Under the pieces are notes generated by a model. That model saw only the letters and a program-made list of their open reading frames with translations. It was not told the origin of the DNA and searched no databases. Below are positions 1-7,922 of a stretch of 64,000 nt of DNA, one piece after another; position 1 is the stretch's first letter, and every line of letters begins with the position of its first letter. Origin of the DNA: Leadbetterella sp964563435 (GTDB lineage: Bacteria; Bacteroidota; Bacteroidia; Cytophagales; Spirosomataceae); the NCBI GenBank assembly GCA_964563435.1, contig CAZLXI010000020.1, positions 1-64,000 on the forward strand, read 5' to 3'. A program made the translations under genes and the position numbers.

Positions 1-77
1 AACCAGCAAAGAATGCGCATGAGCTTAAATATTGGATGACCAAATTTAAGACAAATTGCCGGACCGATACGAATTTT

Positions 78-998
78 CTACAGACCTTCCAGCTTTTTAA
101 ATAACTCTTCCCGGGTAGTAGGGGCAAGTTTGAGGCTCACCGTCTGGTTTTCCCGGATCACCGTTTCTTCAAAATAGGAAAATACACTTCCGTCCCCGGT
201 AAATGCAAAGGCGATAATAACGGCCTTCATCCCCACCGGCACGCCCGTGGTTCCGTGGTTGTAAACCTGCAATATAGACTTTATGTCGGGAAAGTAAAGA
301 AATTTGCTAACATGCTGTATATCCGTATCCGATACAAAACGCAGGCTGGTGGTTTGATTGTAGTCGGCAAACTTGTCAATGTTTATCCATCCCAATTGGT
401 ACGGAAAGAGGGCGTAATCCCAACCAGAGTTATTTTGGGTGGAAATATTATCACAAAACAATATGCGGCCCGCCTCAATGAGACAACCTGAGCTGTCAAC
501 CTGCCAGTTGAACCCGTCTTTGGTTTCTTCACCGAGGAAGAGCAGCATTTCAGGGTCTCCCTGCCCGGGGAAGATTCCGTTCATGTCGATTCGTAACGCT
601 CCCTGAAACACCTGCAGTTCGTCTTTGCCCTTAAAAACCTGAACTTTTATTTGCCCGTCAGTAGTGAGAAGTCTTCCGCCTGAAACGGTGGGCTTCTCCT
701 GAAGAATGATATCTTTGACAGAGAGTAGCTCGGTTATTTCCAGCCGAACTGGATAATCTGCCGTGCTGAAGTCTTTGGGCCGGTATAACCAATTCAGATC
801 AAACCATATTGAATTTCCACCTTCAGTAATGAAGGGGAGGTCATTGCGCGAATTCAGGGTAATGACCTGGGGAGCCTTTTGCAGGTTTTCGGGTATCAGC
901 GAAACAAAAGAGGGGGTTTCTTTCAGAAACAGTCGTTCTCTGGAGCAGGAAACAAAACCTATGATACTTAATAGAAGAAGTACTCTTATCAGGGACAT
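78..998 (-). CDS. hypothetical lipoprotein
   Basis: Unrecognised 306-residue protein. The N-terminus has a short hydrophobic stretch (about residues 4-17) ending in FVSC, which fits a lipoprotein signal with Cys19 as the modified residue, so it is probably anchored in an envelope membrane. The remainder is soluble-looking, rich in beta-forming residues, with no catalytic motif I recognise. It is the last of three closely packed minus-strand genes (prfC, a small barrel-like protein, this one); its first codons overlap the end of the preceding gene by 10 bases, so the two are probably translationally coupled. The pairing with a putative barrel suggests a surface or outer-membrane role, but that is inference only. 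Confidence 0.75.
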   Translation of the reverse strand: MSLIRVLLLLSIIGFVSCSRERLFLKETPSFVSLIPENLQKAPQVITLNSRNDLPFITEGGNSIWFDLNWLYRPKDFSTADYPVRLEITELLSVKDIILQEKPTVSGGRLLTTDGQIKVQVFKGKDELQVFQGALRIDMNGIFPGQGDPEMLLFLGEETKDGFNWQVDSSGCLIEAGRILFCDNISTQNNSGWDYALFPYQLGWINIDKFADYNQTTSLRFVSDTDIQHVSKFLYFPDIKSILQVYNHGTTGVPVGMKAVIIAFAFTGDGSVFSYFEETVIRENQTVSLKLAPTTREELFKKLEGL

Positions 999-1510
999 TT
1001 CAGTAATTTTTTTGAGCGTTTATTAAAAGGATAAAACAGGAGTCCGGCTTCAGCATAAGATTCATTCCATAATATATTCCAATGTGCTTCTGCAAAGCCT
1101 TTGAACCGGTTACCACCCGAAAGGATACCAAGACCCGCCTCCGGAAGTATATTGTTTTGCCGGGCTTTGAGGTTGGTGCTCGGATAATAGTTTAACCAGC
1201 GGTTATACTGCGCTCCGGCGCTCATATACATAACCGGTTTAGAACTCCCGTCCCGTTGTGAATGATCCCAAAGATCAAATTGAACATTGGCACCGGCTTC
1301 CACCTCGTGGATGCTGTTAAACTTTGGGACATATTTCAGCCGCGGTACCAGGGAAAGCCGCGGGGCGGCAGGAATATTCGTCCTGAGCCCGAACCCTACT
1401 GTCTCCACAGGAAAGTTATAGGTGCAGGATAGTCCGAAAGAAATAGTTTTCTGCGCTGAAGCCGTCAATGAAAGGACGGAAAACAGCATTCCGTATTTTA
1501 AAAGGTTCAT
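989..1510 (-). CDS. hypothetical secreted protein, small outer-membrane barrel-like
   Basis: 173 residues with a clear Sec signal peptide (cleavage near ASA-Q, residues 18-20). The mature part alternates glycine/aromatic/polar residues (for example GFGLRTNIP, AGANVQFDLW, YAEAGLLFYPF) in the style of a short beta-barrel, but it matches no family I can name. It starts 22 bases after prfC and overlaps the lipoprotein gene downstream, so it is likely the middle gene of a three-gene unit. The C-terminus (KKLLKCP) is basic and not a typical barrel end, so a periplasmic beta-rich protein is an alternative. Confidence 0.7.
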   Translation of the reverse strand: MNLLKYGMLFSVLSLTASAQKTISFGLSCTYNFPVETVGFGLRTNIPAAPRLSLVPRLKYVPKFNSIHEVEAGANVQFDLWDHSQRDGSSKPVMYMSAGAQYNRWLNYYPSTNLKARQNNILPEAGLGILSGGNRFKGFAEAHWNILWNESYAEAGLLFYPFNKRSKKLLKCP

Positions 1511-1532
1511 AAGGTTTTACCTGGAGGCGGTT

Positions 1533-3125
1533 TTACACCCCCAGCAGCTTAAATTCCGAGGTGGTATGAAATTCGATGTCCGGGTTGTTCTCTTTATTCA
1601 TCCGCAGGATCCAGTCGGTTTCGGCCAGAAACACCGGGTTCTCATCCTTATCGTAAGCGATATAGTTGGATTTGAGCCGAATGAACTCGGCCAGCTTCTC
1701 GGGGTCTTCGGCTGTGATCCAGCAGGCTTTGCTGTAGGGGCGGGCCTCAAAGCGACAGGAAGCGCCGTACTCGTTCAGAAGGCGGTACTGGATCACTTCA
1801 AACTGAAGCTCACCTACTGTACCGATGACCTTCCGGTTACCGGGTTGAAGGGTAAAGAGCTGGGCCACCCCTTCTTCCGCCAGTTGGGAAACTCCCTTGT
1901 CGAGCTGCTTGGTTTTCAGCGGATCGGTATTGACTACTTCGCGGAAAAGCTCAGGTGAAAAACTGGGAATGCCTGTGAAATACAGGGCTTCACCTTCAGT
2001 AAGCGTATCGCCGATCTTAAAATTGCCGGTATCGTAAAGGCCCACTACATCACCGGGGAATCCCTCTTCCACTACTTCTTTGGCGTCGGCCATAAACATG
2101 TAAGGGTTGGAAAAACGTACTTCCTTGCCCAGCCGGACGTGCTTATAAAATTTTCCCCGCTCAAAAGTGCCCGAACAAACCCGCAGGAAAGCGATCCTGT
2201 CGCGGTGACGCGGGTCAATGTTGGCGTGGATCTTGAATACAAAGCCTGTAAATTTTTTCTCCGTGGGTTCCACCAGCCTCACGTTGGTCATACGTGCCAC
2301 AGGCTTCGGGCTGATCTTACAGAAAGTGTCCAGGAGCTCTTTGATACCGAAGCTGTTTACAGCACTCCCGAAAAATACCGGAGCCACTTTTCCGCCGAGG
2401 TAGCCTTTCGTATCAAAAGATTCGTAAATGGTGTCGATCATCTCCACGTCTTCACGTAACTGGCCGGCATCTTTCTCTCCTATACTTTGCTCGAGTTCGG
2501 GAGAATCCAGGGCGATGGCCTTTACATCATCTTCCAGCCGGGTTTTGTTGATCTTGAAGTAATTCATCTGCTGATCCAGCAGGTGATAAACTCCTTTCAG
2601 GTCGCTTCCGCCGTTTACCGGCCAGGTGATGGGGCGAACCTTAATGTCCAGCTTCTGTTCGAGCTCATCGAGGAGGTCAAAGGGGTCTTTTCCTTCCCGG
2701 TCCATCTTGTTCACGAAGACGATCACGGGAGTATCGCGCATACGGCATACCTCCATGAGCTTTTCAGTCTGCTCTTCTACCCCTTTGACACAGTCAATGA
2801 CCAGGATCACGCTGTCGACCGCCGTTAAGGTCCGGTAGGTGTCTTCGGCGAAGTCCTTGTGACCTGGAGTGTCCAGGATATTGATCTTGCGGCCGGCATA
2901 TCCGAAGGTCATCACCGACGTAGCTACGGAGATTCCCCGTTGCTTTTCGATCTCCATGAAGTCGGAAGTAGCCGATTTCTTGATCTTATTGGATTTTACC
3001 GCTCCGGCGGACTGGATGGCTCCGCCAAAAAGTAAAAGCTTTTCGGTAAGCGTAGTTTTCCCGGCATCGGGGTGGGCAATGATGGCAAAAGTACGTCTTT
3101 GCTCCAGCTCTGAAATGAATGTCAC
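1533..3125 (-). CDS. prfC: peptide chain release factor 3
   Basis: GTPase that ejects RF1/RF2 from the ribosome after peptide release. The 530-residue product aligns by eye with E. coli RF3 (529 residues) from end to end. G1 is AHPDAGKTTL, G2 lies in EKQRGISV, G3 is DTPGHKDF and G4 is NKMD; the later segments KFTGFVFKI and HRDRIAFLRV are RF3-specific. A longer in-frame reading from 3197 adds 24 unrelated residues. I prefer the GTG at 3125 because the protein then begins at the family's usual point and because a TAAATTTG -7 box lies at 3147-3154, between the two candidates. Heads the unit that includes the barrel-like and lipoprotein genes. Confidence 0.95.
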   Translation of the reverse strand: MTFISELEQRRTFAIIAHPDAGKTTLTEKLLLFGGAIQSAGAVKSNKIKKSATSDFMEIEKQRGISVATSVMTFGYAGRKINILDTPGHKDFAEDTYRTLTAVDSVILVIDCVKGVEEQTEKLMEVCRMRDTPVIVFVNKMDREGKDPFDLLDELEQKLDIKVRPITWPVNGGSDLKGVYHLLDQQMNYFKINKTRLEDDVKAIALDSPELEQSIGEKDAGQLREDVEMIDTIYESFDTKGYLGGKVAPVFFGSAVNSFGIKELLDTFCKISPKPVARMTNVRLVEPTEKKFTGFVFKIHANIDPRHRDRIAFLRVCSGTFERGKFYKHVRLGKEVRFSNPYMFMADAKEVVEEGFPGDVVGLYDTGNFKIGDTLTEGEALYFTGIPSFSPELFREVVNTDPLKTKQLDKGVSQLAEEGVAQLFTLQPGNRKVIGTVGELQFEVIQYRLLNEYGASCRFEARPYSKACWITAEDPEKLAEFIRLKSNYIAYDKDENPVFLAETDWILRMNKENNPDIEFHTTSEFKLLGV

Positions 3126-3146
3126 GATAGAAAATTTTCGAAACCG

Positions 3147-3154
3147 CAAATTTA
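3147..3154 (-). promoter_or_regulatory. -7 box candidate for prfC
   Basis: Read on the minus strand the sequence is TAAATTTG, an exact TAnnTTTG -7 element of Bacteroidota sigma-ABfr promoters. No good TTG/TTTG -33 element is visible at 17-20 bases upstream. Transcription would begin near 3140, 15 bases before the GTG start chosen for prfC. Confidence 0.45.
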
Positions 3155-3508
3155 CGAAAAACTTTGGTCGACCGGAAGATTTAAAACAAATAGCCACGTT
3201 TTGTTACCTCATTTTGCAGGTTTTATAAGCAAATCCGAAGTTTAAGCTGAATTTAATCTATATTAAAATCAGCCGGTTTTCTTCGCCGGTAATACAAGAC
3301 CGCTACATAATATTTTTCTGATCTTAAATAACTTATATGCTTTGTATGGTTATTAAATCCCCGCACCATCCGGTACACAAAACCACCTCTTTTTTATCTG
3401 AATTTAATTTATCATTAAGCTAACTTTAATACAATATGCTCAATTTCAGCCCATTTAAAGGCGTTTTCTAAGCGAAAACTAAATTATTCATTTAAACCTT
3501 TTAAGATT
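3155..3508. other. AT-rich intergenic region without a gene
   Basis: About 350 bases between the divergently transcribed prfC and the small exported protein. Strongly A+T rich compared with the neighbouring genes. I see only a short CCGG...CCGG hairpin near 3270-3290 and no RNA gene, conserved riboswitch or complete promoter. The long leader before the 3509 gene may carry regulatory signals that cannot be recognised by eye. Confidence 0.5.
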
Positions 3509-3868
3509 ATGAAAAGAGTATCAGTTTTAATGGCGTTGTTGATAACAGGAACTGCAGCTTTTGCAGAGATCAGTATCAAACCAGAAAGAAAATCATCTGT
3601 AATGGTGGTGGTTAATGATGATTATGTGGGGGAATACCAGTTTGCAGAGGATTCGCCCATTAAAAATCTGAAAGTCGAAAAAAGTGGCGATGTCTTGATC
3701 GGAAAAACAGAAACAGGGCAATCCGAGCTGGTTGCAACAGATAAAAAGGACACATACTCTCTAAGGGAATATGGTGGTACTCTTGAATTTAAGAGAGATG
3801 AGTCCGGAGCGGTTAAGGGAGTTACACTAACGGTAGAGAATAATTCATTCGAAGGAACGAAGAAGTAA
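3509..3868 (+). CDS. small exported protein of unknown function
   Basis: 119 residues: signal peptide (MKRVSVLMALLITGTAAFA, cleaved after residue 19), then about 100 charged residues predicted as beta strands. I recognise no family; small periplasmic proteins of this build are common in Cytophagales. It stands alone between prfC (divergent) and miaA (convergent), has an unusually long AT-rich upstream region, and ends 17 bases before a strong bidirectional terminator, so it is probably a monocistronic gene. Codon use is more A+T rich than in neighbouring genes, compatible with high expression or with later acquisition; I cannot separate these. Confidence 0.75.
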   Translation: MKRVSVLMALLITGTAAFAEISIKPERKSSVMVVVNDDYVGEYQFAEDSPIKNLKVEKSGDVLIGKTETGQSELVATDKKDTYSLREYGGTLEFKRDESGAVKGVTLTVENNSFEGTKK

Positions 3869-3885
3869 CCGGCTCCCTGAAAAAA

Positions 3886-3919
3886 GCCTCCTTTGCCTTA
3901 CGGCAGGGGAGGCTTTTTT
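3886..3919. terminator. bidirectional intrinsic terminator
   Basis: A 12-bp stem (3886-3897 with 3902-3913, two G-T pairs) closes a TTAC loop. It is followed by six T (3914-3919) and preceded by five A (3881-3885), so it can terminate both the small exported gene and the convergent miaA. Confidence 0.85.
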
Positions 3920-3923
3920 CGTT

Positions 3924-4859
3924 TTATTGTTCAGATGTTACACAATTTTCATGGATAAATCGTTTAATTTCTTCTATATCGTCCGGATGAAACCATTCAA
4001 AGATGTCCTGGTTCTTAAACCAGGTCATCTGCCGTTTGGCATATCTCCGCGTATTTCTTTTTAAAAGCTCCGCCATGGTTTTGTGATCATATTCGCCCCG
4101 GAGATAGCCGAATACTTCCTTATAACCCACGGTCTGCAGGGCATTTTTATTTTCGAAAGGCAACAATGCCCCGGCCTCTTCTACCAAACCCTGCTCCAGC
4201 ATGAGATCTACCCGGCGGTTAATGCGGTCATACAGCTCTTTCCGGGGTCTTTCCAGGCCTATTTTTATCAGCTTATAATTGTGGGTTTTGACGTCTCTTA
4301 CCCGGAATTCCGAAAAGGGCCTTCCGGTACTCAGGCACACTTCAAGCGCCCGGACTACCCGTTGCGGGTTCTGCATATCCATTTCGCTGGAGGCTGCGGG
4401 GTCCAGCGCCATAAGCTCCTTTTGCAGGACTTCCAGGCCCTCGTCTGCCAGGCGTTGCATCAATGCTGAACGTAACTCTTCCGGAGCGGAAGGCATATCA
4501 TCCAACCCGTGGGTCACAGCCCGTACAAATAGCCCGGTACCCCCTGAAAGGATCGCAATGTCCTTTTTCTGAAAGTATTCTTTCAACAGGCGATCCACAT
4601 CCCTTTCAAAGTCGCCGGCGCTGTAAAGGTCTTTTACCGAATGGGAGGCTATAAAATGGTGCCGGACGCTCTGCATTTCCTGAAGGGTAGGCCTGGCGGT
4701 ACCGATCTGCATCTCCTGATAGAGCTGTCGGGAGTCGGAAGAGATGACTTCAGCATCAAAGTGTTGGGCCAGCCGGATACACAGATCCGTTTTCCCTACG
4801 GCCGTAGGCCCCGCTATAACCACCAGATTACCTTTCAATTCTTCCGCATTTTCCAACAA
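3924..4859 (-). CDS. miaA: tRNA dimethylallyltransferase MiaA
   Basis: Transfers a dimethylallyl group from DMAPP to N6 of A37 in tRNAs reading UNN codons. 311 residues, the usual length. Motifs in order: P-loop AGPTAVGKTDL (about residues 16-26), SSDSRQLYQEMQIGTARP (DMAPP/tRNA binding, about 40-57), SGGTGLFVRAV (about 106-116), and the C-terminal RRYAKRQMTWFKNQ helix that contacts the anticodon. It converges on a shared terminator with the upstream small gene and is divergent from the DUF4230 gene, whose start lies only about 40 bases away. Confidence 0.96.
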   Translation of the reverse strand: MLENAEELKGNLVVIAGPTAVGKTDLCIRLAQHFDAEVISSDSRQLYQEMQIGTARPTLQEMQSVRHHFIASHSVKDLYSAGDFERDVDRLLKEYFQKKDIAILSGGTGLFVRAVTHGLDDMPSAPEELRSALMQRLADEGLEVLQKELMALDPAASSEMDMQNPQRVVRALEVCLSTGRPFSEFRVRDVKTHNYKLIKIGLERPRKELYDRINRRVDLMLEQGLVEEAGALLPFENKNALQTVGYKEVFGYLRGEYDHKTMAELLKRNTRRYAKRQMTWFKNQDIFEWFHPDDIEEIKRFIHENCVTSEQ

Positions 4860-4866
4860 AATTATA

Positions 4867-4874
4867 TAAGTTTG
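4867..4874 (+). promoter_or_regulatory. -7 box candidate for the DUF4230 gene
   Basis: TAAGTTTG is an exact TAnnTTTG match. It overlaps the in-frame GTG at 4874, so if the box is used the true translation start must be ATG at 4898 or 4901. No clear -33 element. Confidence 0.4.
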
Positions 4875-4897
4875 TGCTAATTATATGTGTAAATCCT

Positions 4898-5530
4898 ATG
4901 ATGGACTTCGGAATTTTCGTGATTGCTCTGGGGGTAGGGACCATAGCGGCCTGGCAGGTATTTAACTGGATGTACGGAAAAAAACTAAAAAGTAACAAGC
5001 AGGAAAGCATCCGGGTAGAGGCCAATGTGCTCCTGGAAAAGATAGAGCAGGTGTTCAAGGTAGTGTTGGCGGAAGGGTATTTCACGGAGATCTACGACCA
5101 TAACTCCAAAAAGGACTTCTGGGGACTTTTCAAAACCACGAATAAGGCGCTGATCATTGTCAAGGCTAAAGTGTCTGTAGGATACGATTTTGGCAAGATG
5201 AGGTTCAGCCGCACGCCCGACAGCCGGCGACTGGTGATCGACGAGTTTGCTCCTGCAGAAGTACTTTCAATCGATACCGATTATAAGTTTTACGACATCA
5301 ATCAGGGTTTTGTTAATCAAATGAAGCAGGAGGAATATACAACGATCCTGTCGGAAGCCAAAGGGATGATCAAGATAAAAGCGGAAAGCAGTGAGCTGCC
5401 GGCCATTGCGGCCAACCAGCTCCAGCTGATGATGAAGCAGATGGCTTCCAGCATGAACTGGGAACTGGAAATGCTGCCCGGCAGGGCAACAAAAATAGAG
5501 ATTCCTGCCGGAGACCAAGAAAATGAATAA
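4898..5530 (+). CDS. DUF4230 domain-containing membrane-anchored protein
   Basis: About 210 residues. One N-terminal transmembrane segment (FGIFVIALGVGTIAAWQVF) followed by a soluble domain that fits DUF4230: ANVLLEKIEQVFKVVLAEGYFTEIYDH, KALIIVKAKVSVGYDF and the late helix NQLQLMMKQMASSM. Family function is unknown; members are single-pass proteins facing the periplasm. Start: two consecutive ATG codons at 4898 and 4901 are preferred over the upstream GTG because of the -7 box described separately. Five bases separate its stop from the next membrane protein gene, so the two are likely co-transcribed. Confidence 0.85.
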   Translation: MMDFGIFVIALGVGTIAAWQVFNWMYGKKLKSNKQESIRVEANVLLEKIEQVFKVVLAEGYFTEIYDHNSKKDFWGLFKTTNKALIIVKAKVSVGYDFGKMRFSRTPDSRRLVIDEFAPAEVLSIDTDYKFYDINQGFVNQMKQEEYTTILSEAKGMIKIKAESSELPAIAANQLQLMMKQMASSMNWELEMLPGRATKIEIPAGDQENE

Positions 5531-5535
5531 TATTT

Positions 5536-7074
5536 ATGAGATCTGCAATTGACTTATGGCTGACCCGCCTGACGTATTTTTATATTGTGCTGCCTTTTAT
5601 CCTTTTTGCATTGTTGTGGCTGAACGGGATAGCCGCTGCGGTCTTCGGCGGTACGGTAATCCTCAGCCTGGCGCTGGCCTGGCGGCTGATCGAGCCGAGG
5701 CAGTTTGTCAGGCTGAGCCGGAAGGTGGCCTTCTGGAGCGTGATCCTGGTGGCGGGGATCGTTTTTTTTTCAGGGATTGGTTCGTATACTTATCAGAACG
5801 AAGATTTTCCCTACCGGAATGCCCTATTTAATGATCTGGTGAACTACGAGTGGCCGGTCATGTATAAGGTACAGGGCTTTGAAGGACATTTTCTGAACGG
5901 AAAGCAAACCATCATGACCTATTACCTGGGTTATTATCTTCCGGCCGCTTTGGTCGGAAAGATCTTTGGTCTGGCAGTAGGGAAATTCTTCCTGTATTTC
6001 TGGACCGTACTGGGCACGCTGATCGTCCTGTACCAGACAGGAAAATACCTGAACCGTTTCTCCCCCGGTGTTTTGCTGATGTTCTTTGCCTGGGGAACGC
6101 TGTTTTTTATAGGCGCACTGATCAAATATCCCCTCGAAAAGTTCGGAACGGAAGGACACTACCTGTGGGCCGGTATGCGGCTGTACGCCAACAGTAACCT
6201 GGGTTCTATCTACTGGATCTTTAACCAGTCGCTGACAGCCTGGCCCGTCATGCTCCTGATCCTGAACCGGATCCCGCCTAAGAATATGATTTTTGTCTAC
6301 AGCTTTGCGCTGTTTCTGAGCCCCTTCTGCTTTGTAGGGCTTTTCCCTTTTATTCTCTATTTTATCTTCCGGGATTACAGAAAGTTCAGGGATGCTGGAG
6401 AGTTTATCCGTTCATATATCAGCTTTCAGAATATTATCGGAGCCGCGGCGGTAGTTCTGTTGACCTATGTTTACCTGCAAAGTAATCAGGCGGGGCAGAA
6501 GTTTCACTATATTCCGTTCTCAAGCCTGAAGGTTTTTGCAGCCTTTATGATGCTTTCCTGGGGGATCGTGGCGTTGATCCTGCTTCCGAAATACCGGAAT
6601 GAGCCCCTGTACTGGATATCGGTGCTGGTGCTGATCCCTTTGCCTTTTTTTCAGCAGGGGAACGGGATGGACTTCCCCGGCCGGGTTTCCATGCCTGCTT
6701 TCTTTATCCTGATGCTGCTGGCGATCCGCCTGGTGACGGAGGAGAAAAGAGGAGTGACCCGTTGGGCGATGGTCGCCTATTTTTTGGTAGCGGGTATGGC
6801 ACATTTTACGTTTGAAACCGGGATGTCGATGTTTAAAACCGGCTATGCCAACCTGAGCTACCGGACAGACCTCGATGCGGTCCTGCTGGAATCCGAAAAT
6901 GAAAAGATCCGGGAGGTAGGAGAAGATCTCCGGAGTATAAAGCACAAGGATGTTTTAACGCGGGACCCTTTCAAGACGGTCACCCACCCGGATAATCCTG
7001 TGATCTGGAACTATATGGCTGATACGGAAGGGTCGTTGTTTTACAAGTATCTGGCTAAAAAAAGAGAACCGTAA
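5536..7074 (+). CDS. polytopic membrane protein, possibly glycosyltransferase-like
   Basis: 512 residues with roughly ten to twelve hydrophobic segments spread over residues 10-430 and a soluble C-terminal tail of about 80 residues. The luminal-type loop after TM2 contains YTYQNEDFPYRNALFNDL followed by a GKQTIMTYYLGYYLP segment; acidic residues in the first large loop recall GT-C membrane glycosyltransferases, but I see no diagnostic family motif and do not assign one. It follows the DUF4230 gene by five bases and its stop codon lies inside the downstream terminator stem. Probably a two-gene unit for envelope biogenesis; the substrate is unknown. Confidence 0.7.
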   Translation: MRSAIDLWLTRLTYFYIVLPFILFALLWLNGIAAAVFGGTVILSLALAWRLIEPRQFVRLSRKVAFWSVILVAGIVFFSGIGSYTYQNEDFPYRNALFNDLVNYEWPVMYKVQGFEGHFLNGKQTIMTYYLGYYLPAALVGKIFGLAVGKFFLYFWTVLGTLIVLYQTGKYLNRFSPGVLLMFFAWGTLFFIGALIKYPLEKFGTEGHYLWAGMRLYANSNLGSIYWIFNQSLTAWPVMLLILNRIPPKNMIFVYSFALFLSPFCFVGLFPFILYFIFRDYRKFRDAGEFIRSYISFQNIIGAAAVVLLTYVYLQSNQAGQKFHYIPFSSLKVFAAFMMLSWGIVALILLPKYRNEPLYWISVLVLIPLPFFQQGNGMDFPGRVSMPAFFILMLLAIRLVTEEKRGVTRWAMVAYFLVAGMAHFTFETGMSMFKTGYANLSYRTDLDAVLLESENEKIREVGEDLRSIKHKDVLTRDPFKTVTHPDNPVIWNYMADTEGSLFYKYLAKKREP

Positions 7075-7092
7075 TCTACGGCTCTCTTTTTT
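7058..7092. terminator. bidirectional terminator overlapping a stop codon
   Basis: Stem of 15 pairs with one A-C mismatch (A-run plus GAGA, then CCGTA; matching TACGG, then TCTC plus T-run) around an ATC loop. The TAA stop of the upstream gene (7072-7074) is part of the stem and loop. A-rich on one side and T-rich on the other, so usable by both convergent genes. Confidence 0.8.
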
Positions 7093-7105
7093 GCTTTTTC
7101 ATAAT

Positions 7106-7828
7106 TTAGTATCGAAGCCCCCAAGGCATCTGTCTGGCTGCCTCCATGTCTTTTACATGCTTGATCACAGCGGCCTGGTAATTGTCGCGCGTATAACGTT
7201 TGCCTTTTACCTTTTTCGGAAGTGGCGGCAGCTCCTGGTTCTCATTGAGCGTTACTGATGTGGCGGTGAAGAGCACTACGCCTTCATCGATATTCACTTC
7301 GAGAATAGCGCCCGGTAAGCCCATAAACTCTTCGGGTCCCACGCTTGCCGGAATGTCGGTAGTGAACCAGGCCTCAATAGAGTAGTTTCTGAGTGAATCA
7401 TAGGTGGTAGCCAGCATGCAGAGATAGCCGGCCACTTCTTTGATCTCACTTTTGATCTTCCAGGGGAAAGAATAGATCTCATCCTCCACAATGTACACCT
7501 TGCCGCTGATCATCTGGGTTTCCAGGACCTTATTATTGGTGAAATCCCGTCTTACCCAATATTCCGTTTTTTGCCAGGAGTTGCCCCGCTCATCGGCTGC
7601 CACTCCGTACCAGGAACCCTCGTTGTTGAACGTCAGCTGAGTGCCGGTTTTATAAGCCTGGTCATTTTTCCAGGTTTGCAGCGCCCGCTGTTTTTGCTCA
7701 TTGTTCATGAACTTATTCTTCTCGATGCTTTTGAGCCAGTCCTGAGAATAATCGTAACGTATGGTTCCGGCCGTTTTCTGGGCCTGCAGGGCGGTGGTGA
7801 TTAATAATAATGCGAGTATTTTTCTCAT
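7106..7828 (-). CDS. GLPGLI family protein
   Basis: 240 residues: signal peptide (cleaved after LQA, about residue 16), then a secreted domain that contains the diagnostic GLPG motif in EEFMGLPGAILEV (about residues 167-177). The family is Bacteroidota-specific, its members are exported and their biochemical role is not established. Immediately upstream on the same strand, 94 bases away, is a large TonB-receptor-like barrel, the usual partner in these genomes. The spacer between them holds a palindrome made of 7-base units, so expression of this gene relative to the receptor may be attenuated. Confidence 0.9.
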   Translation of the reverse strand: MRKILALLLITTALQAQKTAGTIRYDYSQDWLKSIEKNKFMNNEQKQRALQTWKNDQAYKTGTQLTFNNEGSWYGVAADERGNSWQKTEYWVRRDFTNNKVLETQMISGKVYIVEDEIYSFPWKIKSEIKEVAGYLCMLATTYDSLRNYSIEAWFTTDIPASVGPEEFMGLPGAILEVNIDEGVVLFTATSVTLNENQELPPLPKKVKGKRYTRDNYQAAVIKHVKDMEAARQMPWGLRY

Positions 7829-7862
7829 CGTTCTTTATTTTTTAGCATTTAGAAATCAGTCG

Positions 7863-7915
7863 TTAGAAGTTAGTTGTTAGTTCCTAATATCCGCTTTCTG
7901 ACAACTAACTTCTAA
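7863..7915. repeat. 7-base-unit inverted repeat between receptor and GLPGLI genes
   Basis: Perfect 15-base arms: 7863-7877 and 7901-7915. The left arm reads as successive 7-mers GTTAGAA GTTAGTT GTTAGTT, and the right arm carries their complements. Loop of 23 bases. Shares its period and unit form with the palindromes at 20926-21026 and 60166-60349. Confidence 0.85.
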
Positions 7916-7922
7916 TAGCTGT

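Noticed and set aside
1..48. Possible start of a minus-strand gene at position 20 (ATG, then Arg-Ile-Leu-Cys-Trp) with a TAAATTTG box at 41-48.
   Set aside because: Only six codons are visible before the window edge, so neither coding status nor product can be supported.
5536..7074. Assignment of the membrane protein to a defined glycosyltransferase family.
   Set aside because: No diagnostic acidic motif or family signature could be located with certainty, so it is left as an unassigned membrane protein.
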